Positions 6,945 through 12,590 of a stretch of DNA of 12,590 bases are shown piece after piece. The stretch's first letter is position 1. Each line of letters starts with the position of its first letter. The position numbers and the translations under genes were made by a program. The notes below the pieces were generated by a model. It was given only the letters and a program-made list of their open reading frames with translations. It was not told where the DNA came from and did no database searches. Origin of the DNA: an uncultured Megasphaera sp. Lineage in GTDB: Bacteria > Bacillota > Negativicutes > Veillonellales > Megasphaeraceae. Location: contig CALBLM010000188.1 in assembly GCA_937895695.1 (NCBI GenBank), positions 1-12,590 of the forward strand. The letters are read 5' to 3'.

Positions 6945-7503
6945 AACCAGCTAGTCCCAATAATAATCCTACTACACCAGACCCCAGCAACACGCGAATG
7001 ACACCCATTTTTTGATGGATAGCAACATACGCCAATACCAATACCAACAAGCCGCCAATATGAATCTGGGACAAATCAGACGGTATTTCTTCGGTATTCC
7101 ATAGGGCCAGCACAATAAAGCTAAGACTAGCTGCGCAAATAAGAGCTACAACAGCCGGACGCAGGCCATTTAAAATACCACGAATAGCTCCGATATCGCC
7201 ATATTTCAAGAAAATACGCGCTAATATAATGCCCAACAGTAAAGAAGGGGTCACAAATCCAACCGTAGCACAAATAGCCCCGCCTATACCGGCAATCTTG
7301 GTTCCGGCAAAAGTTGCCGCATTAATACCAATCGGCCCGGGCGTCATTTGTGAAATCGTAAAAATATCAATAAATTCACTCATACTCAGCCAATGATACG
7401 TGTCAACAACACAGGCTTGAATCAATGGCATGGATGCGTAGCCGCCACCAACACAAAACACGCCTACTTTGCAAAATTCCCAAAACAGCAGCCAATAAAT
7501 CAT
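6937..7503 (-). CDS. Chromate transporter (CHR) family protein, half-size, second of pair
   Basis: Integral membrane protein of 188 residues, one half of a two-subunit CHR transporter. It carries the family signatures GGGYASMPLI (19-28), SQMTPGPIGINAATFAG (51-67) and the VTPS turn (84-87), then several hydrophobic helices up to the C-terminus. Long-chain ChrA proteins fuse two such halves, whereas short-chain systems encode them separately, as here. The start at 7503 has AAGGAGG seven bases upstream and lies 12 bases after the stop of the other half, so both are one transcript. The last 8 bases overlap the end of the convergent helicase gene. Known members export chromate, but many family members have unproven substrates, so the substrate here is open. 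Confidence 0.9.
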   Translation of the reverse strand: MIYWLLFWEFCKVGVFCVGGGYASMPLIQACVVDTYHWLSMSEFIDIFTISQMTPGPIGINAATFAGTKIAGIGGAICATVGFVTPSLLLGIILARIFLKYGDIGAIRGILNGLRPAVVALICAASLSFIVLALWNTEEIPSDLSQIHIGGLLVLVLAYVAIHQKMGVIRVLLGSGVVGLLLGLAGFI

Positions 7504-7515
7504 GACAATGCCTCC

Positions 7516-8094
7516 TTAATTATACTTGACAGCACGCATAAACAAGAATCCGATTACGCCGTCAGCAAGAACTAACTCCATAATATTCCACTGCATCCAT
7601 ACACTGCCAATAAAAGTGACTGCTATAATAAGCAATGGCAGAATGAGTTTTTTCTTGCATTGCTTTACCAATAAATTAATGCCTACATTGACAATCAATG
7701 CTGTCGCACCGCACTGCATGCCTTTAAGTATCATTTTTATATATTCATTTTGGATAAAGAAATCGTAACAATATGAAATAATCGTCAGCGTAATCAAACA
7801 AGGCAGCACTGTGGCAACCAAAGCCGTTATCGTCCCCAAAATGCCAGCCATACGATATCCTAAAATAATCGAGCAATTCGCGGCTACCACACCGGGCATA
7901 GATTGCGCAATGGCAACCATATCTAAGGCATCTTTATCTGTAATCCAGTGATATTCATCTACAAACTTTCCTTTTAACAAGGGAATAATAACATATCCTC
8001 CTCCTACAGTAAAAGCACTGATAATGAACGTGGTTTTAAAAAGAACCAAAAAAAAATGCGCATCCCGTGGGGTATGTTTCTGTACGGTTTCCAT
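7516..8094 (-). CDS. Chromate transporter (CHR) family protein, half-size, first of pair
   Basis: Partner subunit of the downstream CHR protein, 192 residues. A short hydrophilic N-terminus precedes the signature TVGGGYVIIPLL (29-40). It is followed by AQSMPGVVAAN (63-73), the equivalent of the QMTPGPIGIN motif in the partner, and further transmembrane segments (about 83-110, 123-145, 153-188). The two halves are clearly related but diverged at these motifs (PGVVAAN versus PGPIGIN), as expected of non-equivalent N- and C-type subunits. The start at 8094 has AAAGGAG six bases upstream. It is transcribed divergently from the adjacent LysR gene, the usual position for its regulator. Confidence 0.9.
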   Translation of the reverse strand: METVQKHTPRDAHFFLVLFKTTFIISAFTVGGGYVIIPLLKGKFVDEYHWITDKDALDMVAIAQSMPGVVAANCSIILGYRMAGILGTITALVATVLPCLITLTIISYCYDFFIQNEYIKMILKGMQCGATALIVNVGINLLVKQCKKKLILPLLIIAVTFIGSVWMQWNIMELVLADGVIGFLFMRAVKYN

Positions 8095-8112
8095 TTTTTT
8101 CTCCTTTCAATT

Positions 8113-8159
8113 ATATTTTCAAATTGATTATATCACGTTGGAATACATATTGAAAATAT
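8113..8159. repeat. Inverted repeat, likely LysR operator
   Basis: ATATTTTCAA (8113-8122) recurs as its exact reverse complement TTGAAAATAT (8150-8159), 37 bases centre to centre. The right arm is itself part of the dyad ATATTGAAAATAT (8147-8159). The left arm covers the predicted transcription start of the CHR genes, and the right arm covers the -35 hexamer of both divergent promoters. This layout fits a LysR-type regulator contacting two sites between divergent genes. Binding is inferred. Confidence 0.5.
8127..8155 (-). promoter_or_regulatory. Promoter of the CHR transporter pair
   Basis: On the minus strand an extended -10, TGATATAAT (hexamer TATAAT at 8127-8132), is a perfect match. At 17-base spacing the -35 is TTTCAA (8150-8155), a weak match to TTGACA. 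Transcription would begin near 8120, about 26 bases before ATG 8094. Confidence 0.6.
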
Positions 8160-8177
8160 CTGGATAATTGGTATGAT
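8150..8177 (+). promoter_or_regulatory. Promoter of the lysR gene
   Basis: TTGAAA (8150-8155), a 16-base spacer and TATGAT (8172-8177) form a good sigma-70-type promoter. Transcription would begin near 8184, with the start codon at 8211. The -35 hexamer is the same six base pairs used, on the other strand, by the CHR promoter. Confidence 0.6.
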
Positions 8178-8210
8178 ATACGTAATACCTATTGGAAAGG
8201 ATTTTAAATC

Positions 8211-9074
8211 ATGGATATTCGCCAATTAACATATTTTATTACTATCGCCGAAGAAGGCCAAATTACAGCTGCCGCCAGACGGCTTCATATGGCACAGCCA
8301 CCATTGAGCCAACAAATGAAAAATTTGGAGGAAGAATTAGGCGTCCAGTTGTTCAAACGAGGTCCGCGTCAAGTGCAGCTTACGGATGCCGGAGAAATTC
8401 TTTTACGCCGAGCACAACAGATTGTCACATTATCAGATTCTACCTTACGAGAAATCACAGACTTCAAAAAAGGCCTGCGCGGTACGCTGCGTATCGGAAC
8501 TGTTTCTTCTTCTGGCAGCATTATTCTGCAGCCGGCTATGTCACAATTTCATCAACAATACCGGGGTATTCGCTTTGAAATCTACGAAGGAAATACCTTT
8601 AAAGTTATCGAATTGCTGCAAAAAGGATTAATCGAAGTAGGACTCGTACGTACGCCATTTAATCAAGAATCTATGCACTGCAAATTACTGCAAGAGGATC
8701 CGATGATCCTGGCCTTATCTGATGAGCTGGACTGGTGTCCCGATAAAACAGAAATTACATTGCCGGATACAGCCGGGCAGCCTTTGATTATTTACCGCCG
8801 CTTTGATCAGCTGATTCATGAAACCTGTGCCGTTTATAATATTACACCCAATATTTTCTGTCGCTGTGATGATGCCCGCACGGCACTATTATGGGCCAAT
8901 GCCGGCATGGGAATTGCCGTGATTCCTTATTCTGCGTTTACGTTAGGAGAGCATTCTACCCTCCACATAAAACGTATCTTGGAACCACAACTGACAACTC
9001 GTATGGCTGCCATTTGGATGAAAAATCGATACATATCCTCCTTGGCAGAAAAATTCATTCATGCTTTATCTTGA
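8211..9074 (+). CDS. LysR-family transcriptional regulator
   Basis: DNA-binding regulator of 287 residues, close to the normal LysR length. The N-terminal winged helix-turn-helix (about 1-60) is textbook: MDIRQLTYFITIAEEGQ, then TAAARRLHMAQPPLSQQ (19-35) as the helix-turn-helix and LFKR...LTDAG. A linker helix (about 60-88) leads into a LysR substrate-binding domain (about 90-287) that would sense a small ligand and form the oligomer. The ligand cannot be read from the sequence. The start at 8211 has AAAGGA about nine bases upstream. Divergence from the CHR transporter pair, 116 bases away, makes that pair the likely target, with autoregulation through the shared promoter region. Confidence 0.92.
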   Translation: MDIRQLTYFITIAEEGQITAAARRLHMAQPPLSQQMKNLEEELGVQLFKRGPRQVQLTDAGEILLRRAQQIVTLSDSTLREITDFKKGLRGTLRIGTVSSSGSIILQPAMSQFHQQYRGIRFEIYEGNTFKVIELLQKGLIEVGLVRTPFNQESMHCKLLQEDPMILALSDELDWCPDKTEITLPDTAGQPLIIYRRFDQLIHETCAVYNITPNIFCRCDDARTALLWANAGMGIAVIPYSAFTLGEHSTLHIKRILEPQLTTRMAAIWMKNRYISSLAEKFIHALS

Positions 9075-9172
9075 ATCTATGTATCATGTAACATAAGTGT
9101 TTCGTTTTTGGTTGGAAGTTTGTAGAAAATAAACGGTAATGCTGCAAACGATATACAATATGTATAACAAAA

Positions 9173-9217
9173 GGGCTGTAACAAAATGAATTCAACCTTC
9201 TCATTTTGTTACAGCCC
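9173..9217. terminator. Perfect 17-bp hairpin, bidirectional terminator of lysR and the suf operon
   Basis: GGGCTGTAACAAAATGA (9173-9189) pairs perfectly with 9201-9217 across an 11-base loop. On the minus strand the stem is followed by TTTTGTTAT, a usable U-tract for ending the suf transcript. On the plus strand it is followed by CATTTTAATAT, weaker but adequate for lysR. It lies between the two convergent units. A stem this long and perfect may also belong to a dispersed repeat family. Confidence 0.8.
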
Positions 9218-9221
9218 CATT

Positions 9222-9287
9222 TTAATATATGAGTACTGGTGTTAGTTGTATAGATGATAAACTCCTAGGCATCTCCATTTCTTTCAC
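9222..9287 (-). CDS. Possible 21-codon small ORF after sufU
   Basis: A GTG start at 9287 has GGAG nine bases upstream (9297-9300) and encodes 21 residues, beginning VKEMEMPRSL and ending QLTPVLIY. The stop lies five bases before the terminator stem. It is in the same frame as sufU, whose TAA stop (9306-9308) is followed by open codons down to this stop. I do not recognise the peptide. It may be a true small gene at the operon end, a former C-terminal extension, or chance. Confidence 0.2.
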   Translation of the reverse strand: MKEMEMPRSLSSIQLTPVLIY

Positions 9288-9305
9288 CAAACTGTACTCC
9301 GCTTT

Positions 9306-9746
9306 TTATTTGTTTTTATCCCGTTCGATGGCTTCTTTCAGCGTATGCCATGCCAGTACGGCACATTTAACACGAGCCGGCATATTGGAAATATTTTTAA
9401 GTGCAATAGCATCTTCCAAATCTTCCAATTCGTCGTCATCGGTTACTTCCCGCTTAATCATATCGAGAAATAAATTGACCAAACGCAATGCTTCTTTGAC
9501 GGTTTTACCTTTGATGAGGTCAATCATAATATCAGCAGATGCCTGGCTGATAGCACAGCCGCTTCCCGTATAAGCAGCATCTTTGATAACACCGTCTTCA
9601 ATATCGGCCTGCAAGGTAATATCATCACCGCAGCTCGGATTATGGCCATGTTCCTGCAAATTGGCATGTTCCAAGGGGTGTTTATTTTCCTGACACTGAT
9701 TGTGTTCCAAAATAATATCGGAATACAATTCGTTCATGTTTTCCAT
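9306..9746 (-). CDS. sufU: SufU sulfur-transfer / Fe-S assembly protein
   Basis: Zinc-containing protein that accepts sulfur from SufS for iron-sulfur cluster building. At 146 residues it is normal for SufU. The zinc ligand set known from Bacillus subtilis SufU is complete: C39 and D41 (NPSCGDD), C64 (GSGCAIS) and C128 (ARVKCAVLAWHTL). The acidic insertion before the last cysteine (about 100-118), which separates SufU from IscU, is present. The region before C39 is rich in His (H15, H23, H27, H33, H35) in place of the NPRNKG stretch of B. subtilis. The start at 9746 has AAAGGAG, but 13 bases away, longer than usual; M4 would be even further. It lies 18 bases after sufS, its enzymatic partner. 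Confidence 0.93.
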   Translation of the reverse strand: MENMNELYSDIILEHNQCQENKHPLEHANLQEHGHNPSCGDDITLQADIEDGVIKDAAYTGSGCAISQASADIMIDLIKGKTVKEALRLVNLFLDMIKREVTDDDELEDLEDAIALKNISNMPARVKCAVLAWHTLKEAIERDKNK

Positions 9747-9764
9747 AGTTTGGTTACAACTCCT

Positions 9765-10985
9765 TTAGTCTTTATAGCCCATCTGTTTGCGAACGAGCGG
9801 CAGTTTTTCGAGGAAGTAATCGACTTCTTCCAACGTATTGTAGATATAGAAGCTGGCACGATTGGAAGCTTCTACATGGAGATGGGCGCCTAACGGTTGG
9901 GCACAGTGATGACCTGAACGAATGGCAATGCCATAGCTATCCAAAATCGTAGCTGCATCATGCGGATGTACACCGTCAATCGTAAACGTAATAACACCCG
10001 TCTTTTCTGCCGGATCGGTACTGCCAATAATATGGATGTGCGGAATTTTTTTCATGCCTTCTAAGCAGCGGCGCGTCAATGCATCTTCATGGGCTTCGAT
10101 GTTATCCATGCCCAAATCTTCCAAGTAGTCAATGGCAGCATGGAGGGCAACGGCACCTTCAACGTTTTGTGAACCAGCTTCAAATTTAAAGGGTAGTTCG
10201 TTGAATGTCGTCGATTGTTCTTTAACATATTCGATCATATCGCCGCCTAAGAGGAACGGTTCCATCCCTTCCAAAATAGCTTCTTTACCGTACAATACGC
10301 CCGTGCTAGCAGAACCACACATCTTGTGACCGGAAAACGCATAAAAATCACAATCTAAGTCCTGTACGTCTGTCTTCATATGCGGCGTAGACTGAGCACC
10401 ATCAACAATCGCAATAGCACCGACAGCATGAGCTCTAGCGACAATATCTTTGACAGGACGTTTCATACCAAACACATTGCTAACAGCTGCAAAGGCAACA
10501 ATTTTTGTTTTATCATCAATTTTTGCTAAATCTTCGTCTGTAAAGTGACCTTCTTCATCAAGATACATGTATTCCAATACAGCACCTGTTTTTTGGCATA
10601 CACGCTGCCATGTAACCAAGTCGGAATGATGTTCAGAAATAGGAATAACAATTTTATCTCCCTTTTTCAGACGCGGTTCGGCATAGCTGCGGGCAATTAA
10701 GTTTAATGCTTCTGTCGTATTACGTACAAATACGATTTCTTTAGTCGATGCGGCGTTGATAAATTTACGGACCGCTTCACGAGCTTCATCATAGAGTTCA
10801 CCGGCTTCAATACTCAACACATGGGCACCACGATGTGGATTGCCATTATGATGTTCCAACAAGTCTACAATTGCATGGATAACCTGATACGGTTTCTGCG
10901 TCGTTGCGGCATTATCAAAGTAAACGATTTGATGTCCGTTATGGACTTTAGTCAAGATGGGGAAATCTTTTCGTACATTTAACAT
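9765..10985 (-). CDS. sufS: Cysteine desulfurase SufS
   Basis: PLP-dependent group II desulfurase that converts cysteine to alanine and carries the sulfur as a persulfide. The 406 residues from ATG 10985 match the normal SufS length. Visible: DNAATTQKP (24-32), EHHSDL with H120 at the cofactor ring, DGAQSTPH (195-202), PLP lysine K221 in SGHKMCG, and the catalytic C361 in RSGHHCAQPLG. The segment after the PLP lysine reads GSASTGVLYG, where many SufS proteins have GPTGIGVLYG. The start at 10985 is chosen because AAGGTG lies six bases before it and the protein begins at the usual LNVRKDFPIL. The upstream ATG at 11024 adds 13 residues from within sufD. The gene overlaps the 3' end of sufD by 38 bases. 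Confidence 0.95.
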   Translation of the reverse strand: MLNVRKDFPILTKVHNGHQIVYFDNAATTQKPYQVIHAIVDLLEHHNGNPHRGAHVLSIEAGELYDEAREAVRKFINAASTKEIVFVRNTTEALNLIARSYAEPRLKKGDKIVIPISEHHSDLVTWQRVCQKTGAVLEYMYLDEEGHFTDEDLAKIDDKTKIVAFAAVSNVFGMKRPVKDIVARAHAVGAIAIVDGAQSTPHMKTDVQDLDCDFYAFSGHKMCGSASTGVLYGKEAILEGMEPFLLGGDMIEYVKEQSTTFNELPFKFEAGSQNVEGAVALHAAIDYLEDLGMDNIEAHEDALTRRCLEGMKKIPHIHIIGSTDPAEKTGVITFTIDGVHPHDAATILDSYGIAIRSGHHCAQPLGAHLHVEASNRASFYIYNTLEEVDYFLEKLPLVRKQMGYKD

Positions 10986-12084
10986 GGCAATCACCTTTCT
11001 GACGGCAAGACTGCATTTTTTCACGTACAGCCTGAAGCGCTTTATTTTCTAAATCTTTATCACCAATTGCATCAATGACAGGGCGAATATTGGATTCTAC
11101 AATAATGAGCTGAGCACCGGCTTCACTAAAGCCACGGCTCATGAGATAAAAGAGTTTATCCTTATCAATCTGTCCAGCACTGGACGCATGATTTCCGACG
11201 ACATCGTCTTCCTTGCAAAGCAGAAGAGGTACGGAAATGGAATGTACCTTAGGGCTGAGAAGAATACATGTATCCGATTCAGAACCAACGGCCTTCTTAC
11301 CACCACGCAAGAAATCAATGGTACCACGGAAGAATTTCTTAGACGTATCCAACAAGGCACCAGTCGTTACGATATCTGTATTGGTTTTGATACCTTGTGT
11401 CGGTACCCAATAAGAAAAGTCAACAACTTGGTCGTCATTACCTAAATACATCGCCTGACTATTGAAATTGCTTTCGTCATGCATTAAATCCGTTTTATAA
11501 TATACAGCTGTTGTCTTGGCACCAATTTCGGCACTGACGTAATCGACCGTACTTTCTTTACCGGCATCGGCATAACGGTGTTCTATATGACGGACCGTTT
11601 TGTCATGGAGCTGTACTTTGCTGATTTTGACATGGGCATTGTCTTCGGTTTTGACATAACTGAGGAAATTAACTAAGCCATCAGCCGCACCGCCTTCAAA
11701 GAGCAAATATACGGTCAAATCGCTGTCTGCAGCAGCTGTAATTTTCAGCTGACCGCGAATCTGCGGCATTGTATCACTTACCGTATATACTAACCAAACA
11801 GCACCTTTTTGCCGTGCTCCTATATCAATATGACAATATGAATCACTAGCTGTCAAAACAGCGTGCAGTGCATCCAGATTGGCTCCCTGAAAATCGCCCA
11901 AATCTGGCATAACATTTTCTTTGCTAAAGGAAACAGTAACATTTCCTTCATGGCGTTCCTGCGGTTCATATGCTTTTATTGGCGCATCCTGCATAGAATC
12001 CAGTTCCAAATAGTTTACTTTCATCCAATGGAATGTCGGACGCGGGAGTTGGTTATATTGTTCTTTTACTGTTTTCGTTGCCAT
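10948..12084 (-). CDS. sufD: SufD, Fe-S cluster assembly scaffold subunit
   Basis: Component of the SufBCD scaffold complex, 378 residues. It has the SufBD beta-helix core: repeated strands from about 95 to 290 without enzyme motifs. The C-terminal SufBD signature is GNHASSAGQIDKDKLFYLMS (297-316), with H299 matching the conserved SufD histidine implicated in nascent cluster binding. The N-terminus RPTFHWMKVNYLEL (15-28) is also typical. The start at 12084 has AGGAGG six bases upstream, 15 bases after the sufB stop. The last residues, a Cys/Lys-rich tail with C360, C366 and C370, largely lie in the overlap with sufS and look unlike the rest of the family domain. Confidence 0.93.
   Translation of the reverse strand: MATKTVKEQYNQLPRPTFHWMKVNYLELDSMQDAPIKAYEPQERHEGNVTVSFSKENVMPDLGDFQGANLDALHAVLTASDSYCHIDIGARQKGAVWLVYTVSDTMPQIRGQLKITAAADSDLTVYLLFEGGAADGLVNFLSYVKTEDNAHVKISKVQLHDKTVRHIEHRYADAGKESTVDYVSAEIGAKTTAVYYKTDLMHDESNFNSQAMYLGNDDQVVDFSYWVPTQGIKTNTDIVTTGALLDTSKKFFRGTIDFLRGGKKAVGSESDTCILLSPKVHSISVPLLLCKEDDVVGNHASSAGQIDKDKLFYLMSRGFSEAGAQLIIVESNIRPVIDAIGDKDLENKALQAVREKMQSCRQKGDCHVKCTKRFPHLD
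10992..10997 (-). promoter_or_regulatory. Ribosome binding site deciding the sufS start
   Basis: AAGGTG on the minus strand, inside the 3' end of sufD and six bases before ATG 10985. It supports the 406-residue SufS. Confidence 0.65.
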
Positions 12085-12099
12085 CGTATTCCTCCTCCC

Positions 12100-12590
12100 T
12101 TATTTCAATGAACCTTTAAGTTCAAGGTTAATTAAGTTATTCATTTCAACAGCGTATTCAAGCGGTAAGGCTTTAGAAACCGGTTCTACGAAACCGCGTA
12201 CCAACATAGCTCTCGCTTCATCTTCACTCAGACCACGGCTCATGAGGTAGAAAATAGCATCATCAGAAATACGGCCGATAGAGGCTTCATGGCCAAGGTC
12301 AATGTTATCATTTTTAACAACAATAGCCGGAATCGTATCGGATTGGGACTGTTCATCCAGCATCAGTGATTCACAGCTGACGTTAGCTTTCGAGCCTTCG
12401 GCTTTTTCGTTGATGACAACACTGCCACGGTAAATGCAGACGCCACCGCTTTTACTAATCGATTTTGAGTTGATATTACTCGTCGTATGCGGTGCATTAT
12501 GTACGACTTTAGATCCCGTATCCAAATATTGACCCTTGCCAGCGAACGTAACGCCTGTAAATTCACAATGTGCTCCTTCTCCTTGAAGAA
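12100..12590 (-). CDS. sufB: SufB, Fe-S cluster assembly scaffold subunit, partial
   Basis: The C-terminal 162 residues of the SufB scaffold; the reading frame is open to the right edge, so the start lies outside. Within it: GEGAHCEFTG, then AGKGQYLDTGSKVVHNAPHT and TSNINSKSISKSGGVCIYRG, all SufB hallmarks. The cysteine in VSCESLMLDE aligns with the SufB cysteine implicated in cluster assembly in E. coli. The C-terminal DLGHEASIGRISDDAIFYLM matches the conserved HEA..(S/G)RI region. A TTG at 12525 falls inside conserved SufB sequence and is not a start. The order visible is sufB-sufD-sufS-sufU; sufC would be expected upstream, outside the window. Confidence 0.95.
   Translation of the reverse strand, partial: LQGEGAHCEFTGVTFAGKGQYLDTGSKVVHNAPHTTSNINSKSISKSGGVCIYRGSVVINEKAEGSKANVSCESLMLDEQSQSDTIPAIVVKNDNIDLGHEASIGRISDDAIFYLMSRGLSEDEARAMLVRGFVEPVSKALPLEYAVEMNNLINLELKGSLK

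Noticed and set aside
9173..9217. Complete MITE or other mobile element.
   Set aside because: Only 11 bases lie between the arms, no target duplication is visible, and it sits exactly between convergent gene ends with a U-tract. A terminator explains it.
9642..9702. His-rich region of SufU (residues 15-35) as a novel metal-binding insert.
   Set aside because: The spacing from the first His to C39 is almost the same as in B. subtilis SufU, so this is substitution rather than insertion. As far as I recall, SufU from other anaerobic Firmicutes has comparable sequence here.
10986..11024. Longer SufS start at ATG 11024, adding 13 residues.
   Set aside because: SufS proteins normally start at the LNVRKDFPIL stretch. 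The shorter start has AAGGTG at good spacing and gives the standard length of 406.
12100..12525. A separate 141-residue protein starting at TTG 12525.
   Set aside because: The frame stays open to the window edge and the upstream residues are conserved SufB sequence, so this is the interior of sufB.
1..12590. CRISPR arrays, tRNA or rRNA genes, riboswitches, prophage or plasmid genes.
   Set aside because: No regularly spaced repeats, tRNA-like cloverleaf, conserved riboswitch core or phage/plasmid protein was found on either strand.

Overview
The window looks like a chromosomal segment of a diderm Firmicute (Negativicutes, most likely a Veillonella/Megasphaera/Dialister relative). It combines a Gram-negative-style type IV pilus cluster, including a PilT retraction motor, with the SufU-type iron-sulfur assembly operon typical of Firmicutes. 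The genus cannot be fixed from the sequence alone, and nothing suggests a phage, plasmid or recent island.

Layout. (1) Positions 1-4089, minus strand: a tightly packed type IV pilus operon read as pilB (extension ATPase), pilT-like (retraction ATPase), pilC (inner-membrane platform), a class III prepilin or pseudopilin, and a prepilin peptidase that runs off the left edge. Genes overlap or nearly touch. The peptidase starts directly at its catalytic region and lacks the usual N-terminal zinc/methyltransferase part. (2) Positions 4054-4292: an AT-rich divergent regulatory region with three phased TTCTAAT..AATTTT repeats upstream of the pilus promoter. (3) Positions 4293-6944, plus strand: an 883-residue UvrD/PcrA-like helicase with a complete DEDDh 3'-5' exonuclease domain inserted inside its 2B region. 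This is the most unusual protein here. (4) Positions 6937-8094, minus strand: two half-size chromate-transporter (CHR) family proteins, divergent from a LysR regulator (8211-9074, plus). The two promoters appear to share one -35 hexamer, which lies inside a 10-bp inverted repeat. (5) Positions 9173-9217: a perfect 17-bp stem that should terminate transcription between the convergent lysR and suf units. (6) Positions 9306-12590, minus strand: sufB (5' end outside the window), sufD, sufS and sufU, the Suf iron-sulfur cluster machinery.

How the genes work together. PilB and PilT power assembly and disassembly of a pilus that is anchored on PilC and built from prepilins processed by the peptidase. 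In the Suf operon, SufS takes sulfur from cysteine, SufU accepts it, and the SufB/SufD scaffold (with SufC, presumably just outside the window) builds the cluster. The LysR protein probably controls the CHR pair. The helicase-exonuclease stands alone, divergent from the pilus operon. A role in repair or in handling single-stranded DNA is plausible, but the sequence does not prove it.
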